A stretch of 5,815 nt of DNA from CAYXUG01 sp964468655 (GTDB lineage: Bacteria; Fidelibacterota; Marinisomatia; Marinisomatales; CAYXUG01). The notes under the pieces are model-generated. The model was not told where the DNA came from. It ran no database searches and saw only the letters and a list, made by a program, of their open reading frames with translations. Position 1 is the first letter of the stretch. Every line of letters starts with the position of its first letter. Shown piece by piece: positions 1 through 5,797 of the stretch. A program made the position numbers and the translations under genes. Where the stretch lies: contig CAYXUG010000083.1 of NCBI GenBank assembly GCA_964468655.1, positions 1-5,815 of the forward strand. The letters are read 5' to 3'.

Positions 1-33
1 GCGGTGTGTATCCCGCAAAATCAAAGTCGCCAT
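1..33 (-). CDS. Possible 5' end of a minus-strand gene cut by the window edge
   Basis: Reading leftwards, an ATG at 33-31 opens a frame that stays open to the edge and encodes MATLILRDTHR. An AGGA (complement of 42-45) lies 8 nt before this ATG, a good Shine-Dalgarno spacing, and the CBS gene on the same strand stops only 37 bp upstream. That arrangement would suit the next gene of a short minus-strand operon. Eleven codons are too few to identify a family. A competing ATG at 41-39 gives only a six-codon peptide and is discounted. The same bases are also open in two plus-strand frames, so this call is weak. Confidence 0.25.
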   Translation of the reverse strand, partial: MATLILRDTHR

Positions 34-70
34 ATTGACATTCCTATTATTAATCCATTTCTCAAAGCGC

Positions 71-1051
71 TCAACATTTTTTGTCATCAAACCCCTGGAA
101 GGTCATCCATTCATCATCAACAAATTTGGTTAAATAGTTCCGGATGGAATCCGGCAAAAGCACAAGACAGTTTTCTCCTTCATTTAATTTGGGTGCTGTT
201 TGAAGCGCTGCCCAGACAGCCGAACCGGAGGAACCGCCAATGAGAAGTCCTTCTTCCTTTATGAGCCGTCGTGCCATTAAAAATGAATCTTTGTCATTCA
301 CTTTTACATATTCATCCACCAGATTGTTATCCAGTACATCAGGGAAAAAATCATATCCGATTCCTTCTACATGATAAGGAAAAACTTCATCACCGCCTCC
401 TAAAATGGAGCCGTATGGATCCACACCAACAATACGAATACCCGGGATTTCTTCCTTAAGCCGTTTCGCAATTCCGGTGATGGTACCGCCAGTGCCAACC
501 CCCATGATGATCATTTTTAAATCGGTACCGAATACATCCAGAATTTCCTGAGCCGTATTTTTGTAATGAGCATCGGGGTTATCCGGATTTGAATATTGAT
601 CCAAAATATGGGAATCGGGAATTTCTTCATTCAGTTTTTTTGCAACACTAATGTGGCTCTCGGGCGCATCCCATGGAGCTTCAGTGGGAGTTCGAACAAT
701 TTCAGCACCCAGCGCTTTTAGGACAACCTCCTTCTCTTTGCTCATCTTTTCCGGCATGGTAATAATCATTCTGTATCCTTTTACTGCCGCTGCCAGCGCC
801 ATGCCGATTCCCGTGTTGCCGGAGGTGGGTTCAATGAGCGTATCTCCCGGTTTAATCCTGCTGGCTTTTTCTGCCTCTTCAATCATTCTTAAAGCAATCC
901 TGTCTTTTACCGATCCGCCGGGATTTAAAAATTCACATTTACCGTAAAGATTACACGAAAAGTCTGATCCTATTCGCTGAAACTTTATAACAGGAGTATT
1001 TCCCACTGTGCCGAGAATATCCGGCATCACTTTTTTATTCATATCTTCCAT
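71..1051 (-). CDS. cbs: Cystathionine beta-synthase, catalytic core only (PLP-dependent)
   Basis: This 326-residue fold-type II PLP enzyme should condense serine and homocysteine into cystathionine in the cytosol, the first step of transsulfuration. The Schiff-base lysine is K49 in FLNPGGSVKDR. PTSGNTGIG (75-83) contacts the cofactor, GVGTGGTITG (184-193) is the phosphate-binding loop, and GGSSGS lies at 272-277. Features favouring CBS over O-acetylserine sulfhydrylase are MPEKMSKEK (99-107), GAEIVRTPT (115-123), SHILDQY (147-153), EGIGYDF (229-235) and the C-terminal PDSIRNYLTKFVDDEWM (300-316), all closely matching animal/yeast CBS as I remember it. The N-terminal heme segment of the human enzyme and the C-terminal paired CBS domains are both absent, so S-adenosylmethionine control through that module is not expected. 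The start at 1051 is the first ATG; M4 (1042) is an alternative, and neither has a clear ribosome binding site. It is divergent from the aminotransferase gene. Confidence 0.9.
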   Translation of the reverse strand: MEDMNKKVMPDILGTVGNTPVIKFQRIGSDFSCNLYGKCEFLNPGGSVKDRIALRMIEEAEKASRIKPGDTLIEPTSGNTGIGMALAAAVKGYRMIITMPEKMSKEKEVVLKALGAEIVRTPTEAPWDAPESHISVAKKLNEEIPDSHILDQYSNPDNPDAHYKNTAQEILDVFGTDLKMIIMGVGTGGTITGIAKRLKEEIPGIRIVGVDPYGSILGGGDEVFPYHVEGIGYDFFPDVLDNNLVDEYVKVNDKDSFLMARRLIKEEGLLIGGSSGSAVWAALQTAPKLNEGENCLVLLPDSIRNYLTKFVDDEWMTFQGFDDKKC

Positions 1052-1092
1052 AATTCATATCTGTTTCGCATGTTTGTTTAATGTAAATTTAA

Positions 1093-1120
1093 TTTACTGG
1101 ATGTATAAGATTTCTATAAT
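1093..1120 (+). promoter_or_regulatory. Candidate sigma70-like promoter for the aminotransferase/hpd operon
   Basis: A perfect TATAAT (1115-1120) lies 16 bp after TTTACT (1093-1098), which matches TTGACA at four positions. Transcription from about 1127 would give a leader of roughly 90 nt before the ATG at 1219. It interleaves with the opposite-strand candidate, so polymerase could hardly occupy both at once. I see no riboswitch or attenuator in the leader, only a short CCGC/GCGG pairing (1132-1135 with 1147-1150). Confidence 0.35.
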
Positions 1121-1130
1121 TTTATTACAA
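1102..1130 (-). promoter_or_regulatory. Candidate sigma70-like promoter for the CBS gene
   Basis: On the minus strand, TTGTAA (1130-1125) and TATACA (1107-1102) are separated by 17 bp, each matching four of six consensus positions. A start near 1095 would give a leader of about 45 nt before the CBS ATG. The region is AT-rich, so chance matches are likely, and the promoter consensus of this lineage is unknown to me. Confidence 0.3.
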
Positions 1131-1218
1131 CCCGCATCAAATTCAAGCGGAAATCTTAACACAGTCTGCGTTGTGAAAAAAGGTTTTGTTATGCCGATGA
1201 ATTTAATAAAATATTGAT

Positions 1219-2316
1219 ATGCCACTCGTACCAAAAAATATAAAAGAACTTGCGCCCTACAAACCGGGCAAACCCATAGAAGAAGTCCAGCGTGAATTGG
1301 GATTAACCGATACAATCAAACTTGCTTCCAATGAAAATCCGCTGGGTCCTTCCCCAAAAGCAGTGGAAGCAATCAAGTCATCTTTTCACCGGCTGCACAG
1401 ATATCCCGATGCCAGCGGATATGAAATGCGAACCAAACTGGCAAAAATGTTCAATGTGAAAATGGACAATGTTGTCCTTGGCGCCGGATCTGAAGGAATC
1501 ATGGCAAACATTATGCGAACTTTTCTTCTTCCGGAAGATGAAATCATTACCGCTGCAAATTCATTTATCGGATTCACCGTCCTTGCCCGGGGTAGCGGAA
1601 AGCGGGTTCACTGGGTACCCATGAAAAATTACCGGTACGATCTGGAACGGATGGCCGATTACATCAATGAATATACCAAAATCATCTATCTCGCCAATCC
1701 CGATAATCCTATGGGAACCTACTGCACCGTGGAAGAATTTGACACTTTCATGGAAAAGGTGCCCAGCCGGGTACTCATCATTATGGATGAAGCATACTTT
1801 GAATTTGCCAATCATCTTGAGGATTACCCCGATTCTATGCACTATCGCTACGACAATGTTATTACACTGCGGACATTTTCCAAAGCATACGGACTTGCGG
1901 GCGTTCGGATGGGGTACGGGTTCGCCCATGACGAAATCATCACCAACATTATGAAAGTGAAAGCGCCCTTTGAACCATCGTTGGTTGCGTTAAGTGCCGG
2001 ATTCGCAGCGCTGGATGATTCGGATCATTTGAATAAAACGGTTAAACTGGTAGAAGACGGTATGAAATATTTATCATCCAAATTTGACGAATTGGAAATT
2101 CACCACATTCCGTCAGCAGCCAATTTCATTACCACCGTATGGGAATCTCTTAAACAGGTAAAAAGTATCTGTACCGAATCATTAAAAAAGGGCGTTATTC
2201 TAAGACCGCTGAATTCTTTCGGCTGGAGTGACTGCATCCGGATTACGGTTGGATTGTCTGAAGAAAATGAAAAGTGTGTGGATGTGCTAAAATCAATTTT
2301 ATCAAAAAATTTGTAA
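1219..2316 (+). CDS. HisC-family class I/II PLP aminotransferase, probable aromatic amino acid aminotransferase
   Basis: This 365-residue fold-type I aminotransferase has the layout of histidinol-phosphate aminotransferase. It shows KLASNENPLGPSPKA (34-48), the cofactor segment GAGSEGI (88-94), NPDNPMGTY (160-168), MDEAYFEF (189-196) with D190 expected to pair with the PLP ring nitrogen, the Schiff-base lysine K222 in TFSKAYGLAGVRMGYG, and a C-terminal IRITVG (340-345) whose R341 should bind the substrate carboxylate. NPDNPMG departs from the common NPNNPTG, although the PLP-contacting first Asn is kept. HisC-like enzymes often accept tyrosine and phenylalanine. The gene lies 36 bp before hpd and no histidine-biosynthesis gene is visible, so I infer that it makes 4-hydroxyphenylpyruvate. 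A true histidinol-phosphate role remains possible. The start is well fixed: an in-frame stop lies four codons upstream (1207-1209). No Shine-Dalgarno is seen in the AT-rich leader. Confidence 0.85.
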   Translation: MPLVPKNIKELAPYKPGKPIEEVQRELGLTDTIKLASNENPLGPSPKAVEAIKSSFHRLHRYPDASGYEMRTKLAKMFNVKMDNVVLGAGSEGIMANIMRTFLLPEDEIITAANSFIGFTVLARGSGKRVHWVPMKNYRYDLERMADYINEYTKIIYLANPDNPMGTYCTVEEFDTFMEKVPSRVLIIMDEAYFEFANHLEDYPDSMHYRYDNVITLRTFSKAYGLAGVRMGYGFAHDEIITNIMKVKAPFEPSLVALSAGFAALDDSDHLNKTVKLVEDGMKYLSSKFDELEIHHIPSAANFITTVWESLKQVKSICTESLKKGVILRPLNSFGWSDCIRITVGLSEENEKCVDVLKSILSKNL

Positions 2317-2341
2317 GTTGAGTGTAGATTTTCACCTGAAA

Positions 2342-2345
2342 AGGA
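2342..2345 (+). promoter_or_regulatory. Ribosome binding site of hpd
   Basis: AGGA lies 7 nt before the ATG at 2353. An in-frame TGA at 2347-2349 excludes any upstream start, so this site and start agree. Confidence 0.7.
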
Positions 2346-2352
2346 TTGATTT

Positions 2353-3441
2353 ATGAATAAAGACCCGGTACCATTAAAAGGAATTCACCACATTGAAATG
2401 TGGGTAGGGAACGCCAAACAGGCGGCGTTTTATTACAGAAATGCTTTTGGATTCAGTCAGACCACCTACTCGGGATTGGAAACAGGCAACCGCGAATTTG
2501 CATCCTATGTACTTGAACAGGGTAAAATGAAGCTTGTCCTGTCAACGCCTATTAACAGTGCCAATGGAATGTCCTCACACATTGAACGACACGGTGACGG
2601 TGTAAGAGACATTGCATTTCATGTAGATAATGCTGACGATTGTTTTCACCACTGTATTTCACAACGGGCTGAACCGTTCATGGAACCGAAAGATTTTTCC
2701 GATGACAATGGGACTGTGCGAAAAGCATCCATCAAAGCATACGGCGATACCATTCATTCATTCATTTCAAATGACAGGTATAACGGTCCATTCCTTCCAA
2801 CATACAGGGAAGAATCCATTTCTTCGGATTCTTCCGGCATCATGTTTTTCGATCATATTGTTGCCAATGTGGAGCTGGGTAAAATGGATGACTGGGTGAA
2901 ATATTATGCTGATGTTCTCGGATTCACACAACTCCGTCATTTTTCTGATGAAGATATTTCTACGGAATACACTGCCCTCATGTCCAAAGTCATGCAGAAC
3001 GGAAACGGCAGAATTAAATTCCCCATTAACGAACCGGCGGAAGGAAAACGAAAATCCCAGATAGAGGAATATCTGGAATTTTATGAAGGTCCTGGTGTTC
3101 AGCACATTGCCATGCTGACGGGAGATATCATTGAAACCATAACCAAACTCCGGGCAAACGGCATTGAATTTCTGGAAGTTCCCGACACCTACTACGATGT
3201 GCTGGCAGACAGGGTGGGATCCATTGATGAGAGTCTAGATATCATTCGTGATCTGAAAATTCTTGTTGACAGGGATGAAGAGGGATACCTTCTTCAGATA
3301 TTTACAAAGCCCGTAGAAGACCGCCCCACTCTCTTTTTTGAAATCATCCAGCGGAAGGGAAGCCAGGGATTTGGACTGGGGAATTTCAAGGCGCTTTTTG
3401 AATCCATTGAACGGGAACAAGAGTTGAGAGGGAATTTATAA
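2353..3441 (+). CDS. hpd: 4-hydroxyphenylpyruvate dioxygenase
   Basis: This Fe(II) enzyme converts 4-hydroxyphenylpyruvate and oxygen to homogentisate and CO2, the second step of tyrosine degradation. The 362-residue length is normal for the family, with two vicinal-oxygen-chelate halves. The N-terminal half opens with GIHHIEMWVGN (10-20). The catalytic half opens with MFFDHIVANVELGKM (164-178). The iron triad is complete: H168 (FDHIV), H251 (GVQHIAM) and E330 (LFFEIIQR). Substrate-pocket signatures are present: PINEPAEGKRKSQIEEY (224-240, with N226 and Q236), LLQIFTKP (313-320) and the C-terminal GSQGFGLGNFKALFESIE (336-353), which closes over the active site. These motifs separate it from hydroxymandelate synthase-like relatives only in part, but the FAH-type gene downstream supports homogentisate formation. 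It is co-directional with the aminotransferase (36-bp gap). The next gene begins 10 bp after its stop. Confidence 0.95.
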   Translation: MNKDPVPLKGIHHIEMWVGNAKQAAFYYRNAFGFSQTTYSGLETGNREFASYVLEQGKMKLVLSTPINSANGMSSHIERHGDGVRDIAFHVDNADDCFHHCISQRAEPFMEPKDFSDDNGTVRKASIKAYGDTIHSFISNDRYNGPFLPTYREESISSDSSGIMFFDHIVANVELGKMDDWVKYYADVLGFTQLRHFSDEDISTEYTALMSKVMQNGNGRIKFPINEPAEGKRKSQIEEYLEFYEGPGVQHIAMLTGDIIETITKLRANGIEFLEVPDTYYDVLADRVGSIDESLDIIRDLKILVDRDEEGYLLQIFTKPVEDRPTLFFEIIQRKGSQGFGLGNFKALFESIEREQELRGNL

Positions 3442-3448
3442 ATCCCTC
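3428..3448. repeat. Inverted repeat spanning the hpd stop codon and the gap before the nuclease gene
   Basis: GAGGGA (3428-3433) pairs perfectly with TCCCTC (3443-3448). The intervening TTTATAAA is itself self-complementary, which allows a longer stem with one bulged A. No T-run follows (GAAATGAAATTTAAAA), so it is a poor intrinsic terminator. It could be a partial attenuator, an RNA-stabilising hairpin at the end of hpd, or a trace of the junction where the downstream gene was inserted. Confidence 0.4.
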
Positions 3449-3451
3449 GAA

Positions 3452-4312
3452 ATGAAATTTAAAAAGACAATAAAACTCTTCCTTTTGGACGGAGAACCAA
3501 ACGGGCGAATAACCTGCGAACTTTCAAACTGGACTGGTAAGGCATATAAAATTCCGAGGATTAAAGTGAAAGACTGCACTGACAGATCTGACTTGAAAAA
3601 TCCCGGAGTTTATCTCTTATTTGGTAAAAATGAAATAAACCAAGAAATTATTTATTTAGGAGAAGCTGAAACAATTCTAAAACGGCTGATTCAACATCTT
3701 ACTCAAAAGGATTTTTGGAATGAAACAATTGTATTTATTAGTAAGGATGAAAATTTAAATAAAGCTCATATTAAATATTTAGAGAACCGGCTATTTGATA
3801 TAGCAAAAACTGTCAAAAGGTATCAAATTGAAAATACCACTACGCCTACTCAATCTTCCATTGCTGAGTCTGATAGAGCTGAAATGGAGGAGTTTCTAGA
3901 AAACATTAAAATATTAACTAATACATTAGGACATAAGGTATTTGAAGAAAAAAGAGAATTCAAATCCGCCAAAAACCAAACCCTAGAAACATTTTGTATA
4001 AAAGCAGCTAGGGGTGCAGATGCTCAAGGAGAATCAACAACCGATGGGTTTGTAGTTCTTGAGGGTTCAATGATTGCTAAAACGACAGTTCCATCATTTA
4101 CCGACAATTTCAAAAAACTAAGAGGTAACCTTCTTGAGACAGGAATATTAAAAAAAATCAACAATAATCTGGAATTTGTAGAAGACTATATTTTCTCAAG
4201 TCCTTCAACTGCTGCAGCTGTGGTAATGGGGCGTAATGCAAACGGTCTAACAGAATGGAAACTAAAAGATCGTACAACACTTAAGGAATTCGAAATTAAA
4301 AGAAAAAAGTAA
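3452..4312 (+). CDS. GIY-YIG nuclease-domain protein with DUF4357-like C-terminus
   Basis: This 286-residue protein has a GIY-YIG fold in its first half: GVY (52-54) in KNPGVYLLFG, YLG (68-70) in EIIYLGEAE, the catalytic-type arginine R78 and H82 in LKRLIQHL, and the metal-binding-type glutamate E111 in KYLENRLFDIA. A linker of about 120-160 leads to a C-terminal part ending in SSPSTAAAVVMGRNANGLTEW (249-269, roughly), the signature I associate with DUF4357. Proteins with this architecture are common in bacteria, have no established role that I know of, and often sit in variable or defence-related regions. No DNA-targeting domain, signal peptide or membrane segment is seen. The gene is AT-rich (10 G+C in the 60 bases 3721-3780 by hand count, against 28 in 3001-3060 of hpd and 33 in 5161-5220 of the FAH gene), which suggests recent acquisition. 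The first ATG was chosen. It has no Shine-Dalgarno, so translation may be coupled to hpd. Confidence 0.85.
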   Translation: MKFKKTIKLFLLDGEPNGRITCELSNWTGKAYKIPRIKVKDCTDRSDLKNPGVYLLFGKNEINQEIIYLGEAETILKRLIQHLTQKDFWNETIVFISKDENLNKAHIKYLENRLFDIAKTVKRYQIENTTTPTQSSIAESDRAEMEEFLENIKILTNTLGHKVFEEKREFKSAKNQTLETFCIKAARGADAQGESTTDGFVVLEGSMIAKTTVPSFTDNFKKLRGNLLETGILKKINNNLEFVEDYIFSSPSTAAAVVMGRNANGLTEWKLKDRTTLKEFEIKRKK

Positions 4313-4325
4313 GTTATTTAACTTA
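4310..4325. repeat. AT-rich inverted repeat at the nuclease gene stop codon
   Basis: TAAGTTA (4310-4316) and TAACTTA (4319-4325) are perfect inverted copies with two bases between them. They start at the stop codon itself, after an A-run (4303-4308) and before a T-rich stretch (GGTTATTTTG). The stem is short and AT-only apart from one G-C pair, so it is at best a weak bidirectional terminator and may be chance in AT-rich DNA. Confidence 0.25.
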
Positions 4326-4353
4326 AGGTTATTTTGTATCTAACTATAAAATT

Positions 4354-4358
4354 AGGGA
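4354..4358 (+). promoter_or_regulatory. Ribosome binding site of the fumarylacetoacetate hydrolase-family gene
   Basis: AGGGA ends 5 nt before the ATG at 4364. The codon directly before that ATG is an in-frame TAA (4361-4363), so the start is fixed. This is the strongest Shine-Dalgarno in the window. Confidence 0.7.
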
Positions 4359-4363
4359 AATAA

Positions 4364-5350
4364 ATGAAACTACTGACATACGCACTGAAAAATGAAACAA
4401 AACAAAAAGTCGGATTTGTCTCCGGTGAATGGATTGTGGATATTCATCTTGCAGGAGTATGGTTAATGGAACAGGGAAAAGAGAGCGACTCATACCTCAA
4501 TATTCCTTCCTCCATGAAAGAGATACTCGCTGACTGGAAAACGAATCTGGATCAAATTAGGGAATTTGAACAAAAACTTTCATCAGAAGATTGTTCTGAA
4601 ATTTCTGTAAATGGCACTGCTGTTGCAGTCCGGGAATCTGAAATCAGGTTTCTCCCTCCCGTTCCTGAACCGCCTACATTTAGGGATTTCTATGCCTTTG
4701 AGCAGCACGTAAAAGCTGCCCGCAAGAGCCGCGGACTGGATATGCACCCCACGTGGTACGAAATTCCCGTTTTCTACTTTTCCAATCCCTACTGCATGGT
4801 GGGACACAAAGAGGATGTGAAACTTCCTGCTGGGTCCGATGCACTGGACTTTGAACTGGAACTGGGAATAATCATCGCTAATGGCGGTTCTGATATTTCT
4901 TCAGAAAATGCGGAAAAATACATTGCCGGGTATACAATCATCAATGATTGGTCAGCGAGAGACCTGCAAAAGCAGGAAATGGTTCTGAATATGGGTCCTG
5001 TTAAGGGGAAGGATTTTGCCACAACCACAGGACCGTATCTGGTCACTCCTGATGAGTTAGCGGATAAATGGAACGATGGTAAGTTAGAAATTGAGATGAA
5101 AGCGTGGAAAAATGAAAAGCAGCTTTCCCACGGCAATACCGACGACCTCTACCACTCCTGGGGGAAAATTATTGAACGCGCCTCTAAAAACACCCGACTC
5201 ATGCCGGGGGACCTCATCGGTTCCGGAACCGTTGGCACCGGATGCATCCTTGAATTGAAACCGGAAAATACCGATGGCTGGGTGCAAAACGGAGATACCA
5301 TAAAGCTGGAAATTGAGCGGTTGGGAGTACTGGAAAATAAAATTGTTTAG
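4364..5350 (+). CDS. Fumarylacetoacetate hydrolase-family protein, probable fumarylacetoacetase
   Basis: This 328-residue protein should cleave fumarylacetoacetate to fumarate and acetoacetate, the last step of the homogentisate pathway. The residues needed for FAH chemistry are visible. D108 and H115 in RDFYAFEQH have the same spacing as the metal-binding Asp126 and catalytic His133 of mammalian FAH. E164 and E166 in LDFELELG and D195 in INDWSARDLQ complete the metal site, and K216 lies in KGKDFATTTGPYLV (213-226). GSGTVGTGCILEL (286-298) is the usual C-terminal signature. It is shorter than mammalian FAH (about 420 residues) and so closer to the compact bacterial members. That broad family also includes acylpyruvases and decarboxylases, so the exact substrate rests on the nearby hpd and the NDWSARDLQKQE match. 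The 51-bp gap upstream contains its own ribosome binding site. The next ATG follows the stop by 6 bp. Confidence 0.85.
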   Translation: MKLLTYALKNETKQKVGFVSGEWIVDIHLAGVWLMEQGKESDSYLNIPSSMKEILADWKTNLDQIREFEQKLSSEDCSEISVNGTAVAVRESEIRFLPPVPEPPTFRDFYAFEQHVKAARKSRGLDMHPTWYEIPVFYFSNPYCMVGHKEDVKLPAGSDALDFELELGIIIANGGSDISSENAEKYIAGYTIINDWSARDLQKQEMVLNMGPVKGKDFATTTGPYLVTPDELADKWNDGKLEIEMKAWKNEKQLSHGNTDDLYHSWGKIIERASKNTRLMPGDLIGSGTVGTGCILELKPENTDGWVQNGDTIKLEIERLGVLENKIV

Positions 5351-5356
5351 TGTAAA

Positions 5357-5797
5357 ATGAAAATTAACCTAATATTATCGTTATTAATTTATTTTTTATT
5401 TATCCCCGCCTGCCAACAAGACCCCGACTCACCCCCGGATGAACCTATCGAATGTCCTGCCGGACACCACATCTGTGGCTCGGACTCAACAGAATGCTGC
5501 CTTGATACCCCTGACGACCCAATTGAATGTCCTGATGGCTACCACATTTGTGGCTCGGATTCTACTGACTGCTGCCTCGATACTACAAGCCATAACTTTG
5601 TGTGGGAGTTGGATACGTTAGGTGGGTATAATAGTGTTTTACGTGATGTTGCGATAATTGACGAGAATAACGCCTGGGTGGTGGGAAATATTGAGACAGA
5701 CAGTATGGAATATAATGCTGCTCACTGGAATGGATATGAATGGGAACTAAACGGAATTTATGTAGCCAGTCAGATGTTATGGGACAAAAAGGTCTAA
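5357..5797 (+). CDS. Cys-repeat lipoprotein, apparently cut short by an early stop
   Basis: This 146-residue predicted lipoprotein begins with a short charged start (MK), a hydrophobic stretch (I3-I16) and a lipobox-like IPAC, giving C19 as the lipidated residue. It should therefore be exported and anchored in a membrane. Two tandem 25-residue units follow, each with the pattern CPxGxHICGSDSTxCCLDT (C33-T51 and C58-T76; four cysteines each). The part after them, NFVWELDTLG (80-89), DVAIIDENNAWVVGNIE (97-113) and YNAAHWNGYEWEL (119-131), resembles the first blade of a beta-propeller-like surface protein family that I recall from Marinimicrobia and Ignavibacteria-type genomes, where members are usually several hundred residues. 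Here a TAA ends the frame at 5795-5797, soon after the first such unit, so it may be a pseudogene, a sequencing error or a short variant. It starts 6 bp after the FAH gene in the same frame, without a clear Shine-Dalgarno. Function unknown. Confidence 0.65.
   Translation: MKINLILSLLIYFLFIPACQQDPDSPPDEPIECPAGHHICGSDSTECCLDTPDDPIECPDGYHICGSDSTDCCLDTTSHNFVWELDTLGGYNSVLRDVAIIDENNAWVVGNIETDSMEYNAAHWNGYEWELNGIYVASQMLWDKKV
5444..5584 (+). repeat. Two-copy in-frame tandem repeat, 75-bp period, encoding a Cys-rich unit
   Basis: Unit 1 runs 5444-5518 and unit 2 runs 5519-5584 (the last three codons of the period are not conserved). Over the 22 shared codons, 12 differ but only three change the amino acid (A to D, H to Y, E to D). 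The four cysteines, the GSDST stretch and the LDT end are unchanged. The DNA has drifted mainly at silent sites, which points to an older duplication kept for its protein sequence rather than a fresh slippage product. Confidence 0.85.

Noticed and set aside
4..243. Plus-strand open frame running in from the left edge
   Set aside because: It lies almost wholly opposite the C-terminal part of the CBS gene, and its translation has no recognisable motif.
1094..1315. Minus-strand open frame across the divergent gap
   Set aside because: It covers the promoter region and the first codons of the aminotransferase, and it has no motif or ribosome binding site. It is best explained as chance.
1561..1929. 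122-residue minus-strand open frame
   Set aside because: It is fully inside the aminotransferase gene, over its conserved catalytic segments, and has no family signature of its own.
2767..3105. 112-residue minus-strand open frame
   Set aside because: It is opposite the Hpd catalytic half, where the plus-strand protein is strongly conserved. It is an antisense shadow.
3428..3448. Intrinsic terminator for hpd
   Set aside because: The hairpin is reasonable but no T-run follows it, and the next gene starts within 4 bases of its end. It is kept only as an inverted repeat.
3452..4312. Homing endonuclease or mobile intron reading of the GIY-YIG gene
   Set aside because: It is a free-standing gene between two intact genes. 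There is no intron structure, no interrupted host reading frame, and no DNA-recognition domain of the kind homing enzymes carry.
4345..4350. TATAAA as a -10 element for the FAH gene
   Set aside because: It is only 13 bases before the ATG, so transcription would start at or inside the ribosome binding site, and no -35 partner stands out.
4789..5136. 115-residue minus-strand open frame rich in serine
   Set aside because: It is opposite the FAH metal-site region and its serine-rich content mirrors plus-strand codon use.
5348..5359. Fusion of the FAH gene to the lipoprotein by readthrough of the TAG
   Set aside because: The two frames are indeed in register (TAG TGT AAA ATG), but a cytosolic enzyme fused ahead of a lipoprotein signal makes no sense, and nothing suggests stop recoding.
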